A stretch of 64,000 nt of DNA, taken from Rhodobacteraceae bacterium EL53 (GTDB lineage: Bacteria; Pseudomonadota; Alphaproteobacteria; Rhodobacterales; Rhodobacteraceae). Of the stretch, positions 7,102-16,169 are shown in pieces (position 1 is the first letter of the stretch; every line of letters starts with the position of its first letter). Location of the stretch: NCBI GenBank assembly GCA_900313015.1, contig OMPR01000006.1:149438-213437 (forward strand). The letters run 5' to 3'. Under the pieces are notes generated by a model, which was not told where the DNA came from, made no database searches, and was given only the letters and a program-made list of their open reading frames with translations. A program made the position numbers and the translations under genes.

Positions 7102-8459
7102 TGGCTGATAGTACAATCATTACGTTGATTTCACTGACTGTCACCGTGCTCTTCATGCTCGGCACGCCGGTCCTACTCGTCATCTTTTATTGGGTCGTTG
7201 GATGTAGTTTTGTAATTGGCTTGCCGTTAGACAATACCGGCGCTGAAATGCTGAACGTATTCAACAAGGGCTTTGCCCTCTTGGCCATGCCGTTGTTCAT
7301 CCTCACCGGTGATTTGATCAACAAATCCGGCATCGCACGACGGCTTTCTGATTTTGCCTATTCCTGTCTTGGTTGGCTACGTGGCGGTCTTGCCATGGCA
7401 GCAATTGGTGCATGTGGCCTGTTCGCCGCGATCTCTGGTTCTAACTCAGCAACGACAGCGACCATCGGTTCGATGTTGCATCCCGAAATGGTCAAAGGCG
7501 GCTATGACGAACGTTTCTCGGCCGCAACAGCTGCGGCTGGTGGTACGGTTGGGATCATTATACCGCCGTCGATTATCTTCATCGTCTACGGCTTCTTGAT
7601 GAACCTGCCGATCTCGGACCTATTCGTCGCTGGTATTATTCCCGGCACATTGATGGTTGTCGGTATGATGGTCACGTGTTTCATCATCTGCTCGATCAAC
7701 GGTTGGGGTTACCTTATCAAACTGTCGTTTGAGCGCGTTATGAAGACTGCAATTGGTGCATGGTTGGGCTTCTTCGCGATTGGGCTTGTTCTTTGGGGCA
7801 TTTACACGGGTAAGTTTTCACCGACAGAGGCGGCAGGTGTGACCGTTGGTTTCTGTATCATCGTCGGCCTTTTGTCTTATCCGATGAACAAGATCATGGG
7901 CACTGATGCGGATACGCCGGTTGCGGACAAATCCGTGTCATCCATGTTCGTTGTCGAAGGGTTCACCCCATTCGAAATCCCATCTATCGTCGTACGTTCC
8001 GCGCAAATTACAGGCATCCTTGCGCCACTCATCGCGGTATCGGTTGTTATGCAACAGGTACTGTCGGCAATGGGCGCGCAGGACACAATCGGCAATTTCG
8101 TGACAAGCATGGGCGGCTATTACCCTGTTCTGTTCACGGCAATGGCCATGGTTTTTGTCGCTGGAATGATCCTTGAATCGCTTCCTGTGACTATCATCCT
8201 GGCACCGATCCTTGCGCCGATCACAGCATCAGTTGGTGTCGATCCTATCCACTTCTCTGTTATCTTCCTTGTTGGTGCCTCAATCGGCTTCATCACACCC
8301 CCCTATGGCCTCAACCTTTATGTGGCTTCAGGTGTGACGGGTGTCCCCTACTTCCGTCTCTTGCGGTATTCATCATTGTACCTCATTTCGCTGATCGCGG
8401 TTTGGATAGTCGTGGCGCTGACACCTGAACTCGCACTTTGGCTACTGCCAAATCGATAA
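7101..8459 (+). CDS. TRAP transporter large permease (DctM type)
   Basis: A 452-residue, roughly 12-helix inner-membrane protein of the TRAP large-permease (DctM) family. It performs sodium-driven uptake of the solute delivered by the binding protein. Typical features include GLFAAISGSNSATTATIGSMLHPEM, AAAGGTVGIIIPPSI and FITPPYGLNLYVASG, the conserved pore segments of the family. The length matches the usual 420-460 residues, so it looks intact. It starts on the last base of the small-permease stop codon. Confidence 0.93.
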   Translation: MADSTIITLISLTVTVLFMLGTPVLLVIFYWVVGCSFVIGLPLDNTGAEMLNVFNKGFALLAMPLFILTGDLINKSGIARRLSDFAYSCLGWLRGGLAMAAIGACGLFAAISGSNSATTATIGSMLHPEMVKGGYDERFSAATAAAGGTVGIIIPPSIIFIVYGFLMNLPISDLFVAGIIPGTLMVVGMMVTCFIICSINGWGYLIKLSFERVMKTAIGAWLGFFAIGLVLWGIYTGKFSPTEAAGVTVGFCIIVGLLSYPMNKIMGTDADTPVADKSVSSMFVVEGFTPFEIPSIVVRSAQITGILAPLIAVSVVMQQVLSAMGAQDTIGNFVTSMGGYYPVLFTAMAMVFVAGMILESLPVTIILAPILAPITASVGVDPIHFSVIFLVGASIGFITPPYGLNLYVASGVTGVPYFRLLRYSSLYLISLIAVWIVVALTPELALWLLPNR

Positions 8460-8468
8460 AGGGACGAC

Positions 8469-9233
8469 ATGACAGACGATAACAAGGGCCACATTCCAAC
8501 GAACTTGCGTCTGTTATTGCTGGTGGAGCAGATCGCGCAAGAGGGCGCGCCTGTTTCACCTAGCGCCCTTAGCGCAGCCCTTGGCCTGCCTAAACCAACC
8601 GTCCATCGGATTTTGGCAACAGCTGAAGAAGAAGGATTTTTGCAACGCGATCTTGATGGCCGTTCGTTCGGTCCAGGATCGCGTTTGCGCAAGCTTTCAG
8701 CCAATGCGTTATCATCGCAACGCGTACGGACAGAGCGATTGCTGGTCCTTAAAAAGCTTGCTGAAGAGATCGGTGAGACGTGCAATCTAGCGGCGCCAGG
8801 TCGTTACGGCATGGTCTACCTTGACCGTGTCGAAACGCACTGGCCGCTGCGTATCCAGTTACCCATCGGAACACGGGTTCCGTTTCATTGCACCGCAAGC
8901 GGTAAGATGTATCTCTCTTCAATGCCGCCCGACAAATTGCAACGCCTGTTGCAATCCATGCAGCTGGAACAGAAAACTTCTCGCTCAATTGTTAAACCGG
9001 AACAATTGATGACTGAGCTTGCTGAAACCCGCGAGCGTGGGTTCGCAACTGATAATCAAGAGTTCATGGAGGGGATGGCAGCTGTAGCTGTCCCAATCTG
9101 TGACGATCACGGACGTTTACTTACCACCCTATCGATCCACGCCCCAATCCTACGACACGATTTAGATGATCTCGCGCTATCGATAGATACGGTGCGTGCC
9201 GGTGCAAAGCGGCTGGAAGAAATCGTGCAATAG
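8469..9233 (+). CDS. IclR-family transcriptional regulator
   Basis: A 254-residue IclR-type regulator. The N-terminal winged helix-turn-helix is visible (PVSPSALSAALGLPKPTVHRILATAEEEGFL, about residues 27-57), followed by the effector-binding GAF-like domain with YLDRVET, HCTASGKMYLSSMP and the C-terminal VAVPICDDHGRLLTTLSIHAP pattern. It starts 9 bases after the large permease stop and is probably in the same transcript, so it likely controls uptake of the transported solute. No operator was identified. Confidence 0.9.
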   Translation: MTDDNKGHIPTNLRLLLLVEQIAQEGAPVSPSALSAALGLPKPTVHRILATAEEEGFLQRDLDGRSFGPGSRLRKLSANALSSQRVRTERLLVLKKLAEEIGETCNLAAPGRYGMVYLDRVETHWPLRIQLPIGTRVPFHCTASGKMYLSSMPPDKLQRLLQSMQLEQKTSRSIVKPEQLMTELAETRERGFATDNQEFMEGMAAVAVPICDDHGRLLTTLSIHAPILRHDLDDLALSIDTVRAGAKRLEEIVQ

Positions 9234-9545
9234 CCCCTGCTCGGGGAGAATTCCCGGCTTTCCAAAAGCGAATGAACCTTAAAACTGGGTCAGGGTAACG
9301 CAGATCCAGTGTATCAAATCATGACACCAAGGTTTTTCGAGGTATGCCAATTTTAAAGTAACCTAACGATCTGCCTATCCCACAATTCGCGACCTTGCAG
9401 ACACTCGATACGTTGCAGAAATCAAACAATTTGGGCTCAATCGAAGCGTTCGCTGCAGCGAACCCATAGGTCTGGTTTTCCACTTCAGGTTAGCAAATGA
9501 CGTAACAATCAAAGTTGTCTGCCCTTCCGCTCGCGGTGATCTGGA
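9234..9545. other. Intergenic region (312 bp) with a 16-bp perfect palindrome
   Basis: No gene is visible between the iclR-type gene and the convergent dehalogenase gene. A short stem (CCCC/GGGG) lies just after the iclR stop. A perfect palindrome, GTTCGCTGCAGCGAAC, is at 9448-9463. It could be a transcript end for the dehalogenase gene or a protein site. The rest is AT-richer and featureless to my reading. Confidence 0.4.
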
Positions 9546-12500
9546 TCATAGGTCGATTTCAATCACGCCGTCTGCTTTGGCCGCGCGACTTTGGCACAGG
9601 ATGATTGCCCCCTCACGTTGCTTGTTTGACAGCACAAAATCGCGGTGTTCCACCTCGCCCGCAAGCAAGCCACATTTGCAGACCCCGCAGATGCCGTCGG
9701 CACATTTCACATCCACCTGAATGCCAGCTGCATTCAGCACCTCGGCGGCGTCCTTGTCCGCGGGCACGGTCAGTTCGCACCCAGATTTGGCCAGCTTCAA
9801 CGTGAATGCGTGGTTCTCATACTCTGGCTGCTCAGGAACCGAGAAATACTCCAGATGCCTCGCCTCTTCGGGGAAGCCCTGCTGTTCAGCGGCCTGCATC
9901 ACGCCGTCCATGAACCGATCAGGGCCACAGGTGTAGACGTGCCAACCGCTCTGATACCCCGCCATGACGGCGTTCAGATCCGCACGGGTGCCTTCGTCCG
10001 AGAAATGCAGATGCACCCGATCCACCCATGGCATGGTGGCCAGATCGTCCAGATACCCAGCCCCGGCGCGGGCGCTGGCGGAATAATGCAGCTCAAAGTC
10101 CGCCCCCAGATCATGCAGGCGGTGTGCAAAGGCGATCATGGGCGTGATGCCGATCCCGCCTCCCATGAGAAAAGTTCTGGTAGCTGTTTCATCCAGTTCG
10201 AAATGGTTGATGGGTTTCGAGACGAAGACCTTGCGCCCCTCATCAAAAATGCGGTGCAATAGGGCCGAGCCACCGCGCCCTTCATCCTCGCGCAGAACTC
10301 CGATCTGATAGGTGGAACGATCCGTTGGGTTGCCCGACATCGAATATTGGCGCAGGAATTCAGGTGCCACAAGGATGTCGAGATGCGCCCCAGCGGTCCA
10401 GTGCGGCAAGGGGCTGCCATCCAGCGATGAGAATTCATATTTGGTGACGTCTGCGGTCATCTGATCGACCTTGGACAGCTCAACCCGGATCACCGGCGCA
10501 TCGCCAGAAATCTGATAGCGGTGCACGACCGACAAATCGCCCGCCGCCTTGCGGGCTTGGTATTCCTCGGCGCTGATCATGTTTTCATAGGCAGCGATCC
10601 CTGCCTCGCGGTCCATCGCAAAAGGATAGGGCCAAGGGTGCGGGGCCAGCGGCGCGGGATAGACCGCAAGGGTCTGATCCTCGAACTTCAGATCCAGATC
10701 CCGTTGCAGGCCACGCCGGTTCAAGGGGTGTTTGGTCGGACGGTAAGCCCCATCCGGGTCCAGTTCGATATCCCACCACCACTTTTTGACGTCATTCAAT
10801 TCGCCGTGGCCCACCGCATCATCCAGTTTGGCCAGCACAGGCGCGGCTGAAGGGATGTTCATTGCGGCCCAGCGAAACGGTTTTTCTGCAAAGATCCCTT
10901 CGAGGTTCCATGGGCAGGTTTTCATGCATCGCCCACACATCGCGCCGCCGGGCGTAGTAATCCGGTATGTGGCGCATTTCTGGCTGTCTGATTTCCAGAT
11001 TTCATAGCCGTTGAACATACGCTTGGGGCCTGCCGTGATCGCGCCGGATGGGCATTCGCGGGCACATTTGTTGCAGCTCTCGCAGAATTTTTGCAGGCCA
11101 AAATCGATTGGCCTGTCGTGGGCCATTGGCATGTCGGTGGTCACGGCACCCGATTTCAAGCGTGGGCCAAGGTATGGATTCAAGATCACCTCGCCGATGC
11201 GGCTAACCTCGCCCAATCCGCTTAGCAATAGCAAGGGCGGTTGCAGGACCTCGCCATCCATCACTGTGTGGGCCTTGGCTTTGTAACCAAGATTGCGGAT
11301 TTGTTGCGCCATCACGCCGCCCAACAGCGAAAACCGCAGATATGCGCGCATGGATTGACTAACCGCGATCCAGTCGTCGCCGCTGGACCCCTCCATGGTT
11401 TCATAGCCCTGATCAATGATCATGCTGATGGCTTGGTCGTGAGGTGGCACGATTTCCTCGCCGGTGGCGTCATGCGAATACCAAGACCAATCCGGACATC
11501 GGCTAAGGCCCGCAGCGTCCGCACCTAGGAAGTAGCTGGCCGCTTTGAGGTTATCGGCATTGCGTTGCGCATCACTTGGGCGGGTGCCGTCGGCCGTTTC
11601 ACCATCTTGTAACAGCACAAAGGCCCCCAGCGCGCGGCGTTGGGCAAAACTGGGCGCGGCTTTGCGCACGTAGTAACCGCCCTTTGCCCCATCTTGCAGC
11701 GTCTTGCCCATGTCACCAAACTGTGCCCGGGCGAACATATCGGCGCGCTTGGGAACGCGTGCGACGTTTTCTTCGTCGATATAGGTGGTGGGGGTGTCCA
11801 CGCGTTTCAGCCGCTCGAACGGCTGCGCGCCGTCTACATAGCGGCGTTTCGCGTAGGGGTCGCGGTTCATCGCATTCTTGGCAAAACCCGCGCCCAGCCA
11901 CCATGCGGGGCCTTGAGTTTTGAACCACGGCTGGTCAGCCATAGGGGCCAATGGCCGGTCATGTGCCAGATCCATTTCGGTGGTGATCGCAGCAAGGCCA
12001 AAGCGTTTGCCCAGCCACGGTGCAACCAGATCACGGTTTTCAGATGTCACCAAACCCGCAGAAACGGCGAGTTTTCCTAGATCCACATCAGTCGAAGTCG
12101 CGGTATGCGCCCGTGCATCAAAACCCAACAGACGGATATAGTTGGCAATGACCATCGCGTTTTCAGTGGCCAGCAGACAGGCTCGGTGATCTTGGGCATC
12201 CATGATCCAATCGCTGCCCGGTTCGTCCGCCTTGGGGTCGCGCATATGTTCGTAGAGAAAGACAATCGCATGACGGTGGCCATCGATGGGACGTGGTACA
12301 GCCTGCATGCTGTCGCGCAGATCAGCCATGATCACGTCAATGCCTGACGCCAATGTCTTTGTCTGACGGGTTTTGAGCGCATGCGCCAAGCGGTCAATGT
12401 CTGGGTTGCGCAGAGGCGTTTCCAACAGGGCTGCTTCAGGCAGAGGCCCAATGCCAATCATCGACGCATCGTTGAAATACCCAAACGCCTTGAGGTGATC

Positions 12501-12758
12501 CGAACGTTCCTGCGGATCAGTTGGAATTTCAGATTGAACCGGATTCACCAACCCATCTCGAATGGCATCCATCATTGCTTGAAATTCGCCCATCGCATTG
12601 ACGATGCTGTCGGGCTGGTCCGGGCGATGAAAGCTGAGTTGCTGTTGCGCCGGTGCTGACGACAGATCAGGAAGACCGGACCTGCGCTGCAATCGCTCCA
12701 ACGGATACGATCCCAAATGCACCGGTCTTTTCTTATCTGAGAATATGCGCATGCCCAT
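9546..12758 (-). CDS. Self-sufficient reductive dehalogenase (RdhA fused to FMN/2Fe-2S reductase)
   Basis: A 1070-residue catabolic-type corrinoid reductive dehalogenase, which would remove a halogen from an organohalide, probably a halogenated phenol or benzoate, using NAD(P)H directly. Two related B12-fold halves are visible; each ends in similar stretches (ITTEMDLAHDRP near 260-270, VTTDMPMAHDRP near 540-550). Two 4Fe-4S motifs follow (C559, C562, C565, C569 and C595, C608, C611, C615). A phthalate-dioxygenase-reductase-like module comes next, with RQYS (803-806), GGGIGITP (867-874) and a plant-type 2Fe-2S centre (C1019, C1024, C1027, C1055). No Tat signal is present, as in non-respiratory members. 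The start at 12758 is chosen for AGGGGA upstream; an in-frame ATG at 12818 would add 20 residues. Confidence 0.88.
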   Translation of the reverse strand: MGMRIFSDKKRPVHLGSYPLERLQRRSGLPDLSSAPAQQQLSFHRPDQPDSIVNAMGEFQAMMDAIRDGLVNPVQSEIPTDPQERSDHLKAFGYFNDASMIGIGPLPEAALLETPLRNPDIDRLAHALKTRQTKTLASGIDVIMADLRDSMQAVPRPIDGHRHAIVFLYEHMRDPKADEPGSDWIMDAQDHRACLLATENAMVIANYIRLLGFDARAHTATSTDVDLGKLAVSAGLVTSENRDLVAPWLGKRFGLAAITTEMDLAHDRPLAPMADQPWFKTQGPAWWLGAGFAKNAMNRDPYAKRRYVDGAQPFERLKRVDTPTTYIDEENVARVPKRADMFARAQFGDMGKTLQDGAKGGYYVRKAAPSFAQRRALGAFVLLQDGETADGTRPSDAQRNADNLKAASYFLGADAAGLSRCPDWSWYSHDATGEEIVPPHDQAISMIIDQGYETMEGSSGDDWIAVSQSMRAYLRFSLLGGVMAQQIRNLGYKAKAHTVMDGEVLQPPLLLLSGLGEVSRIGEVILNPYLGPRLKSGAVTTDMPMAHDRPIDFGLQKFCESCNKCARECPSGAITAGPKRMFNGYEIWKSDSQKCATYRITTPGGAMCGRCMKTCPWNLEGIFAEKPFRWAAMNIPSAAPVLAKLDDAVGHGELNDVKKWWWDIELDPDGAYRPTKHPLNRRGLQRDLDLKFEDQTLAVYPAPLAPHPWPYPFAMDREAGIAAYENMISAEEYQARKAAGDLSVVHRYQISGDAPVIRVELSKVDQMTADVTKYEFSSLDGSPLPHWTAGAHLDILVAPEFLRQYSMSGNPTDRSTYQIGVLREDEGRGGSALLHRIFDEGRKVFVSKPINHFELDETATRTFLMGGGIGITPMIAFAHRLHDLGADFELHYSASARAGAGYLDDLATMPWVDRVHLHFSDEGTRADLNAVMAGYQSGWHVYTCGPDRFMDGVMQAAEQQGFPEEARHLEYFSVPEQPEYENHAFTLKLAKSGCELTVPADKDAAEVLNAAGIQVDVKCADGICGVCKCGLLAGEVEHRDFVLSNKQREGAIILCQSRAAKADGVIEIDL

Positions 12759-12824
12759 GATGGCGTCCCCTGTTCGCGTGTTCGTCAGGCCATATCGCGC
12801 CATCGACACAAAATCCATTCATGC

Positions 12825-12834
12825 CTATTAATAG
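12825..12834. promoter_or_regulatory. AT-rich palindrome in the rdhA-lysR divergent gap
   Basis: CTATTAATAG is a perfect 10-base palindrome just upstream of the LysR start, in the roughly 80-base gap shared with the divergent dehalogenase gene. LysR regulators often bind AT-rich dyads in such gaps. The assignment is tentative. Confidence 0.3.
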
Positions 12835-12839
12835 ACTGC

Positions 12840-13748
12840 ATGAGCAATTTCGATATTACAGATCTGGATGGCAAGGTTTTAAAGACCTTTCTGACCATTC
12901 TAGAGGAGTCTTCAGTGTCCAAGGCCGCGGACCGTTTGGGGGTGACACAATCTGCCGTCAGTCACACCTTGGGCAAGTTGCGCGCAGTGCTGGGTGATCC
13001 GCTGTTTGTCCGATCGGGTCAGGGCCTGACACCAACAGAACGGGCAGTGGCCCTGCAAGAGCCGGTGCAGCGGGTGCTGGATGGGATCAAGGCGCTAACC
13101 GATGCGCGCCCTTTTGACCCCAACGCCGAAACCTTACAGTTTCAGATTGCTGCAAATGATCTGCAACGCGAGCTTATTTTCCCCCAGCTGCTGCGAGAGG
13201 CCCGGTCTGAGGGTTTGCGATTGCGGTTGGATTTTGTGCCTTCGGGTGTGCCGGACGCTGCCATTTTGCGCAGCGACCGCTGTCAGCTGATGCTTACCCC
13301 CATGCCCCCCGATGGGCCCGACATTTTCCAGAAACGTCTGATGCAAAGCGAGATGCGGATATATTACGATGCGAGACACCGCGCACCCCCATCAACTTGG
13401 GGCGCATATTGTCAGGCCGATCATGTTCAAGTGCGCTTTGCCGATGGGCGCAGTGCGCAGGTGGTGTTGCGTGGGGTGGATCAGAGCCAGATAAAGGCGC
13501 CGGTTTTGACCCTGCCTCACTTCAACGCAATCCCGGCGTTTATTCAGGGCAGTGACCTGATTTCCACTGATACGGCACTGATGGCGCAGGGACCCTTGGC
13601 TGGGTTGGATAACGCCCCGGTGCCATTCCACTGTGAACCCGTCGCGATCTATATGGTCTGGCATGAACGCTCGAATGCAGACCCCGCGCATCGCTGGTTG
13701 CGGCAGCGAATTGAACGATTGGCGCAACAATTTACGCACGGGATCTAG
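12840..13748 (+). CDS. LysR-family regulator divergent from the dehalogenase gene
   Basis: A 302-residue LysR-type regulator. The N-terminal helix-turn-helix is clear (VSKAADRLGVTQSAVSHTLGKLRAVLGDPLFVRSGQGLTPTERA), with a substrate-binding domain behind it. The ISTDTALM segment near the end and the NodD-like DPLFVR pattern place it near the aromatic-responsive subgroup. It is transcribed away from the reductive dehalogenase with about 80 bases between starts, the classical LysR/target arrangement. It is therefore the likely activator of that gene in response to the halogenated substrate. That role is inferred from position. Confidence 0.9.
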   Translation: MSNFDITDLDGKVLKTFLTILEESSVSKAADRLGVTQSAVSHTLGKLRAVLGDPLFVRSGQGLTPTERAVALQEPVQRVLDGIKALTDARPFDPNAETLQFQIAANDLQRELIFPQLLREARSEGLRLRLDFVPSGVPDAAILRSDRCQLMLTPMPPDGPDIFQKRLMQSEMRIYYDARHRAPPSTWGAYCQADHVQVRFADGRSAQVVLRGVDQSQIKAPVLTLPHFNAIPAFIQGSDLISTDTALMAQGPLAGLDNAPVPFHCEPVAIYMVWHERSNADPAHRWLRQRIERLAQQFTHGI

Positions 13749-13774
13749 GCCAGCCGCCCAAATATCGCGAAGCT

Positions 13775-15055
13775 TTAAATATGCCCGCGGGATTTCACCA
13801 GATGGGTCAGGGTCGCCCCGGTTTCAAAGAATATCTGACGGGCGCCAGTCAGGGCTTCAGGGTGGGTCGGGATCGCAGAGATGGGCAATGGATCCGGTGA
13901 TCCTGACAACAGACTGTCAGCCATGCCCATGCCAAACACAGTGCCCGGACCGATGCCCCGCCCCGAATAACCGAACACAGCCAAGGCGTTTGGCCCAATC
14001 GAAATAATTTTAGGGATGCGATCTGAGGTCATAGCGATGCGCCCGTGCCAGCCAGCCGTCAGCGGCTGGTCTGCAAGCGCAGGAAACAGCTCGGTCAGTT
14101 TGCGTTTGATCCAAGCCTTGTGGGCAAAGCTAGCGATGTGGTCGAGATTCCCCATCGCGCCAATCACCAGACGCCCAGCCTGATCCATGCGAAATGACGT
14201 CATAATCAGCCCCGTATCCCAGCATCCTTCGCCACCGGCCAGAATGGTGTCGCGCAAACCCTGTGGCAAAGGGGCCGTGGCATATTGGAAGTAGTTCACG
14301 GGAACGTATCTCTGCGCAGAGGCTGACAGATCCTGATGATAGGCATTGGTTGCTTGTATCAGTGCCTTAGCCTGCACAGTGCCGCCAGCGGTTTCAACCT
14401 GCCAAACCCCGCCGTCGTGCTGGATGTACAGTGCTGGGGTTCGCGCATGCAATTGCGCTCCGGCGGCCACGGCCGCGCGCGCCAATCCCCTGACATATCC
14501 AAGCGGCTGAATGGTGCCTGCACGCGGATCAAACAGCGCACCATGAAAGGCAGAAGAGCCCGTGCGCCGGGTGGCTTCGGCCTGATCCAGTAAAACAACC
14601 GGTGCGCCATCTTGGGACAACTGCCGGTGGCGGGTTTGCAGGTTAGCGAACCCTTTGGGCGAATGGGCACAATGCAGGGTGCCCTGGCGCACCGGTTCGC
14701 ATTGAATATCGTGCTGTGCGATCAAGTCGAACACCCGGCTCGGGGCCTCGGCCAGCAGGGTCACAAGGCGATCCCCCTGCGACTGTCCCAGATGTTTGCG
14801 GATCTCAACCGGGGGCAACCATAAACCAGCATTGGCCAGACCAACATTGCGCCCGGATCCGCCAGACCCGATCTCCTGCGCCTCGAGCAGGCAGACGGAT
14901 GCACCGCTTTGCGCCGCTTGCAACGCCGCAGCAACACCAGAATACCCACCGCCGATCACAACGAGATCAACAGAAGCATCCCACGATAGTGGCGGAGCAG
15001 TCACTTTTTCTGCACAAGTTTGGAACCAAATGTTCTGTGCGTTTTCAGGAGTCAA
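13775..15055 (-). CDS. FAD-dependent amine/amino-acid oxidoreductase (DAO family)
   Basis: A 426-residue DAO-superfamily flavoenzyme. The N-terminal FAD motif is VVIGGGYSGVAAALQAAQSG (about residues 31-50), followed by EAQEIGSGGSGRNVGLANAG. This pattern is shared by gamma-glutamylputrescine oxidase-like and D-amino-acid dehydrogenase-like enzymes that oxidise an amine to an imine/keto compound. Near the C-terminus, FGYSGRGIGPGTVFG is the second FAD-contacting block. The frame has no internal ATG before the FAD motif, so the TTG at 15055 with GAGG upstream is taken as start. It is the last gene of an aminotransferase/E1/acyltransferase run and may offer an alternative deamination step. Confidence 0.85.
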   Translation of the reverse strand: MTPENAQNIWFQTCAEKVTAPPLSWDASVDLVVIGGGYSGVAAALQAAQSGASVCLLEAQEIGSGGSGRNVGLANAGLWLPPVEIRKHLGQSQGDRLVTLLAEAPSRVFDLIAQHDIQCEPVRQGTLHCAHSPKGFANLQTRHRQLSQDGAPVVLLDQAEATRRTGSSAFHGALFDPRAGTIQPLGYVRGLARAAVAAGAQLHARTPALYIQHDGGVWQVETAGGTVQAKALIQATNAYHQDLSASAQRYVPVNYFQYATAPLPQGLRDTILAGGEGCWDTGLIMTSFRMDQAGRLVIGAMGNLDHIASFAHKAWIKRKLTELFPALADQPLTAGWHGRIAMTSDRIPKIISIGPNALAVFGYSGRGIGPGTVFGMGMADSLLSGSPDPLPISAIPTHPEALTGARQIFFETGATLTHLVKSRGHI

Positions 15056-15134
15056 TTTCGATCCTCGGAGTCAGGATATGCCAGCAATGTGGGGTGCAGT
15101 TAGAGGGCCCACCCCAACCGGGGCGGCTGGTCGC

Positions 15135-16169
15135 TCATTTCACAACCAAGCCACGTTGATCATCGCGACCCATCGAAATCAAGAAGCGATTGGCTGTCTG
15201 CGCGGACTGAAAGGCGGCTTTGCTGTCCATGCCCTGCCAATTGGCCAAGGTCAGAGATTGCGCCACCGCGCCGCCCAAAGTGGTGCCGGGACCGGTGACG
15301 ATGAACAGATCAGGCGCAAATTCACGCGCAGCTGTTTGAATGGCGCGGCTGAAGTCATACGTCTCGGTCACCTGATGCCCCAAAGTATAATCCCACAGTT
15401 CTTTGATATCACTGGCCCCCGGCCACCAAATTTTACCGCGCCCATCAATCAGGGGGCGGTCCGGTTGGGTGAACAGATCAATGCCGAGCTGGGCCCGACC
15501 TTGCGCCGCAACAGGAGTCTGTAGATGGGTATGAAACGCTGCATGGTTGGCCAACCGCAGCGGAAACCGATCTTGGGTCAAAGGATTTTCGGCCTCGAAT
15601 GCCTTGAGCCCCTCTTCGTTGCCAGCAAGGACCAACATACCGCCCAGATCAATGGACAAGGCAAGTGTGTGCCCTTCGCGCGCGTTGATCTCAGTCACCT
15701 GCCTCAACAACGCAGACTTGCGCGCGGGGTCGTTGACCCAGTCGACGTCGGTAAACGGATAGACCAATTGACCGCCGATCAGCTGTTCTTGCATCAACGT
15801 GCCCATGGTGTTGACGACGCGAAATCCATTTTCAGGGCTGACCGCCCCCGCTACCGCCAAGGCGATATACCACCCCATGGAATTGCCGGTGACGGCCACA
15901 ACCTCGATATCATTTGCCAATGCCTGTGCATCGGCCAGTGAGGCGGAATAGATCAGTGGCGAGGCGACGTCCCCGCGTGAGTATTTTCCAACTGAAAACC
16001 TGCTTGCGCCATCCAAGCCCGTTACCGGTTCTTGTCGGGTTTCAGCGCGGATCGCGTCGAATTCCCGGAACATGTCCATCCGTCCCGCGTGATGGCGGTG
16101 TAGGTATCCCAGCTCGGCCTTGTTATAGGTCCCCCGACCGGGGCAGATCACAACAGCGGTGCGAGTCAT
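15135..16169 (-). CDS. FabD-like acyltransferase-domain protein
   Basis: A 344-residue protein with the acyl-carrier-protein S-acyltransferase (FabD/Acyl_transf_1) fold. The nucleophile elbow is GNSMGW with Ser97, and LANHAAFHTHLQTP around H209-H215 holds the expected catalytic His. The N-terminus AVVICPGRGTYNKAEL differs from the usual FPGQGSQ of FabD, so it belongs to a divergent subgroup that need not use malonyl-CoA. Its start overlaps the stop of the E1 gene by 4 bases (ATGA), showing translational coupling. This suggests it transfers the acyl group made by, or related to, the E1 reaction, but no ACP gene or E2 gene is nearby. The acyl donor and acceptor are unknown. Confidence 0.8.
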   Translation of the reverse strand: MTRTAVVICPGRGTYNKAELGYLHRHHAGRMDMFREFDAIRAETRQEPVTGLDGASRFSVGKYSRGDVASPLIYSASLADAQALANDIEVVAVTGNSMGWYIALAVAGAVSPENGFRVVNTMGTLMQEQLIGGQLVYPFTDVDWVNDPARKSALLRQVTEINAREGHTLALSIDLGGMLVLAGNEEGLKAFEAENPLTQDRFPLRLANHAAFHTHLQTPVAAQGRAQLGIDLFTQPDRPLIDGRGKIWWPGASDIKELWDYTLGHQVTETYDFSRAIQTAAREFAPDLFIVTGPGTTLGGAVAQSLTLANWQGMDSKAAFQSAQTANRFLISMGRDDQRGLVVK

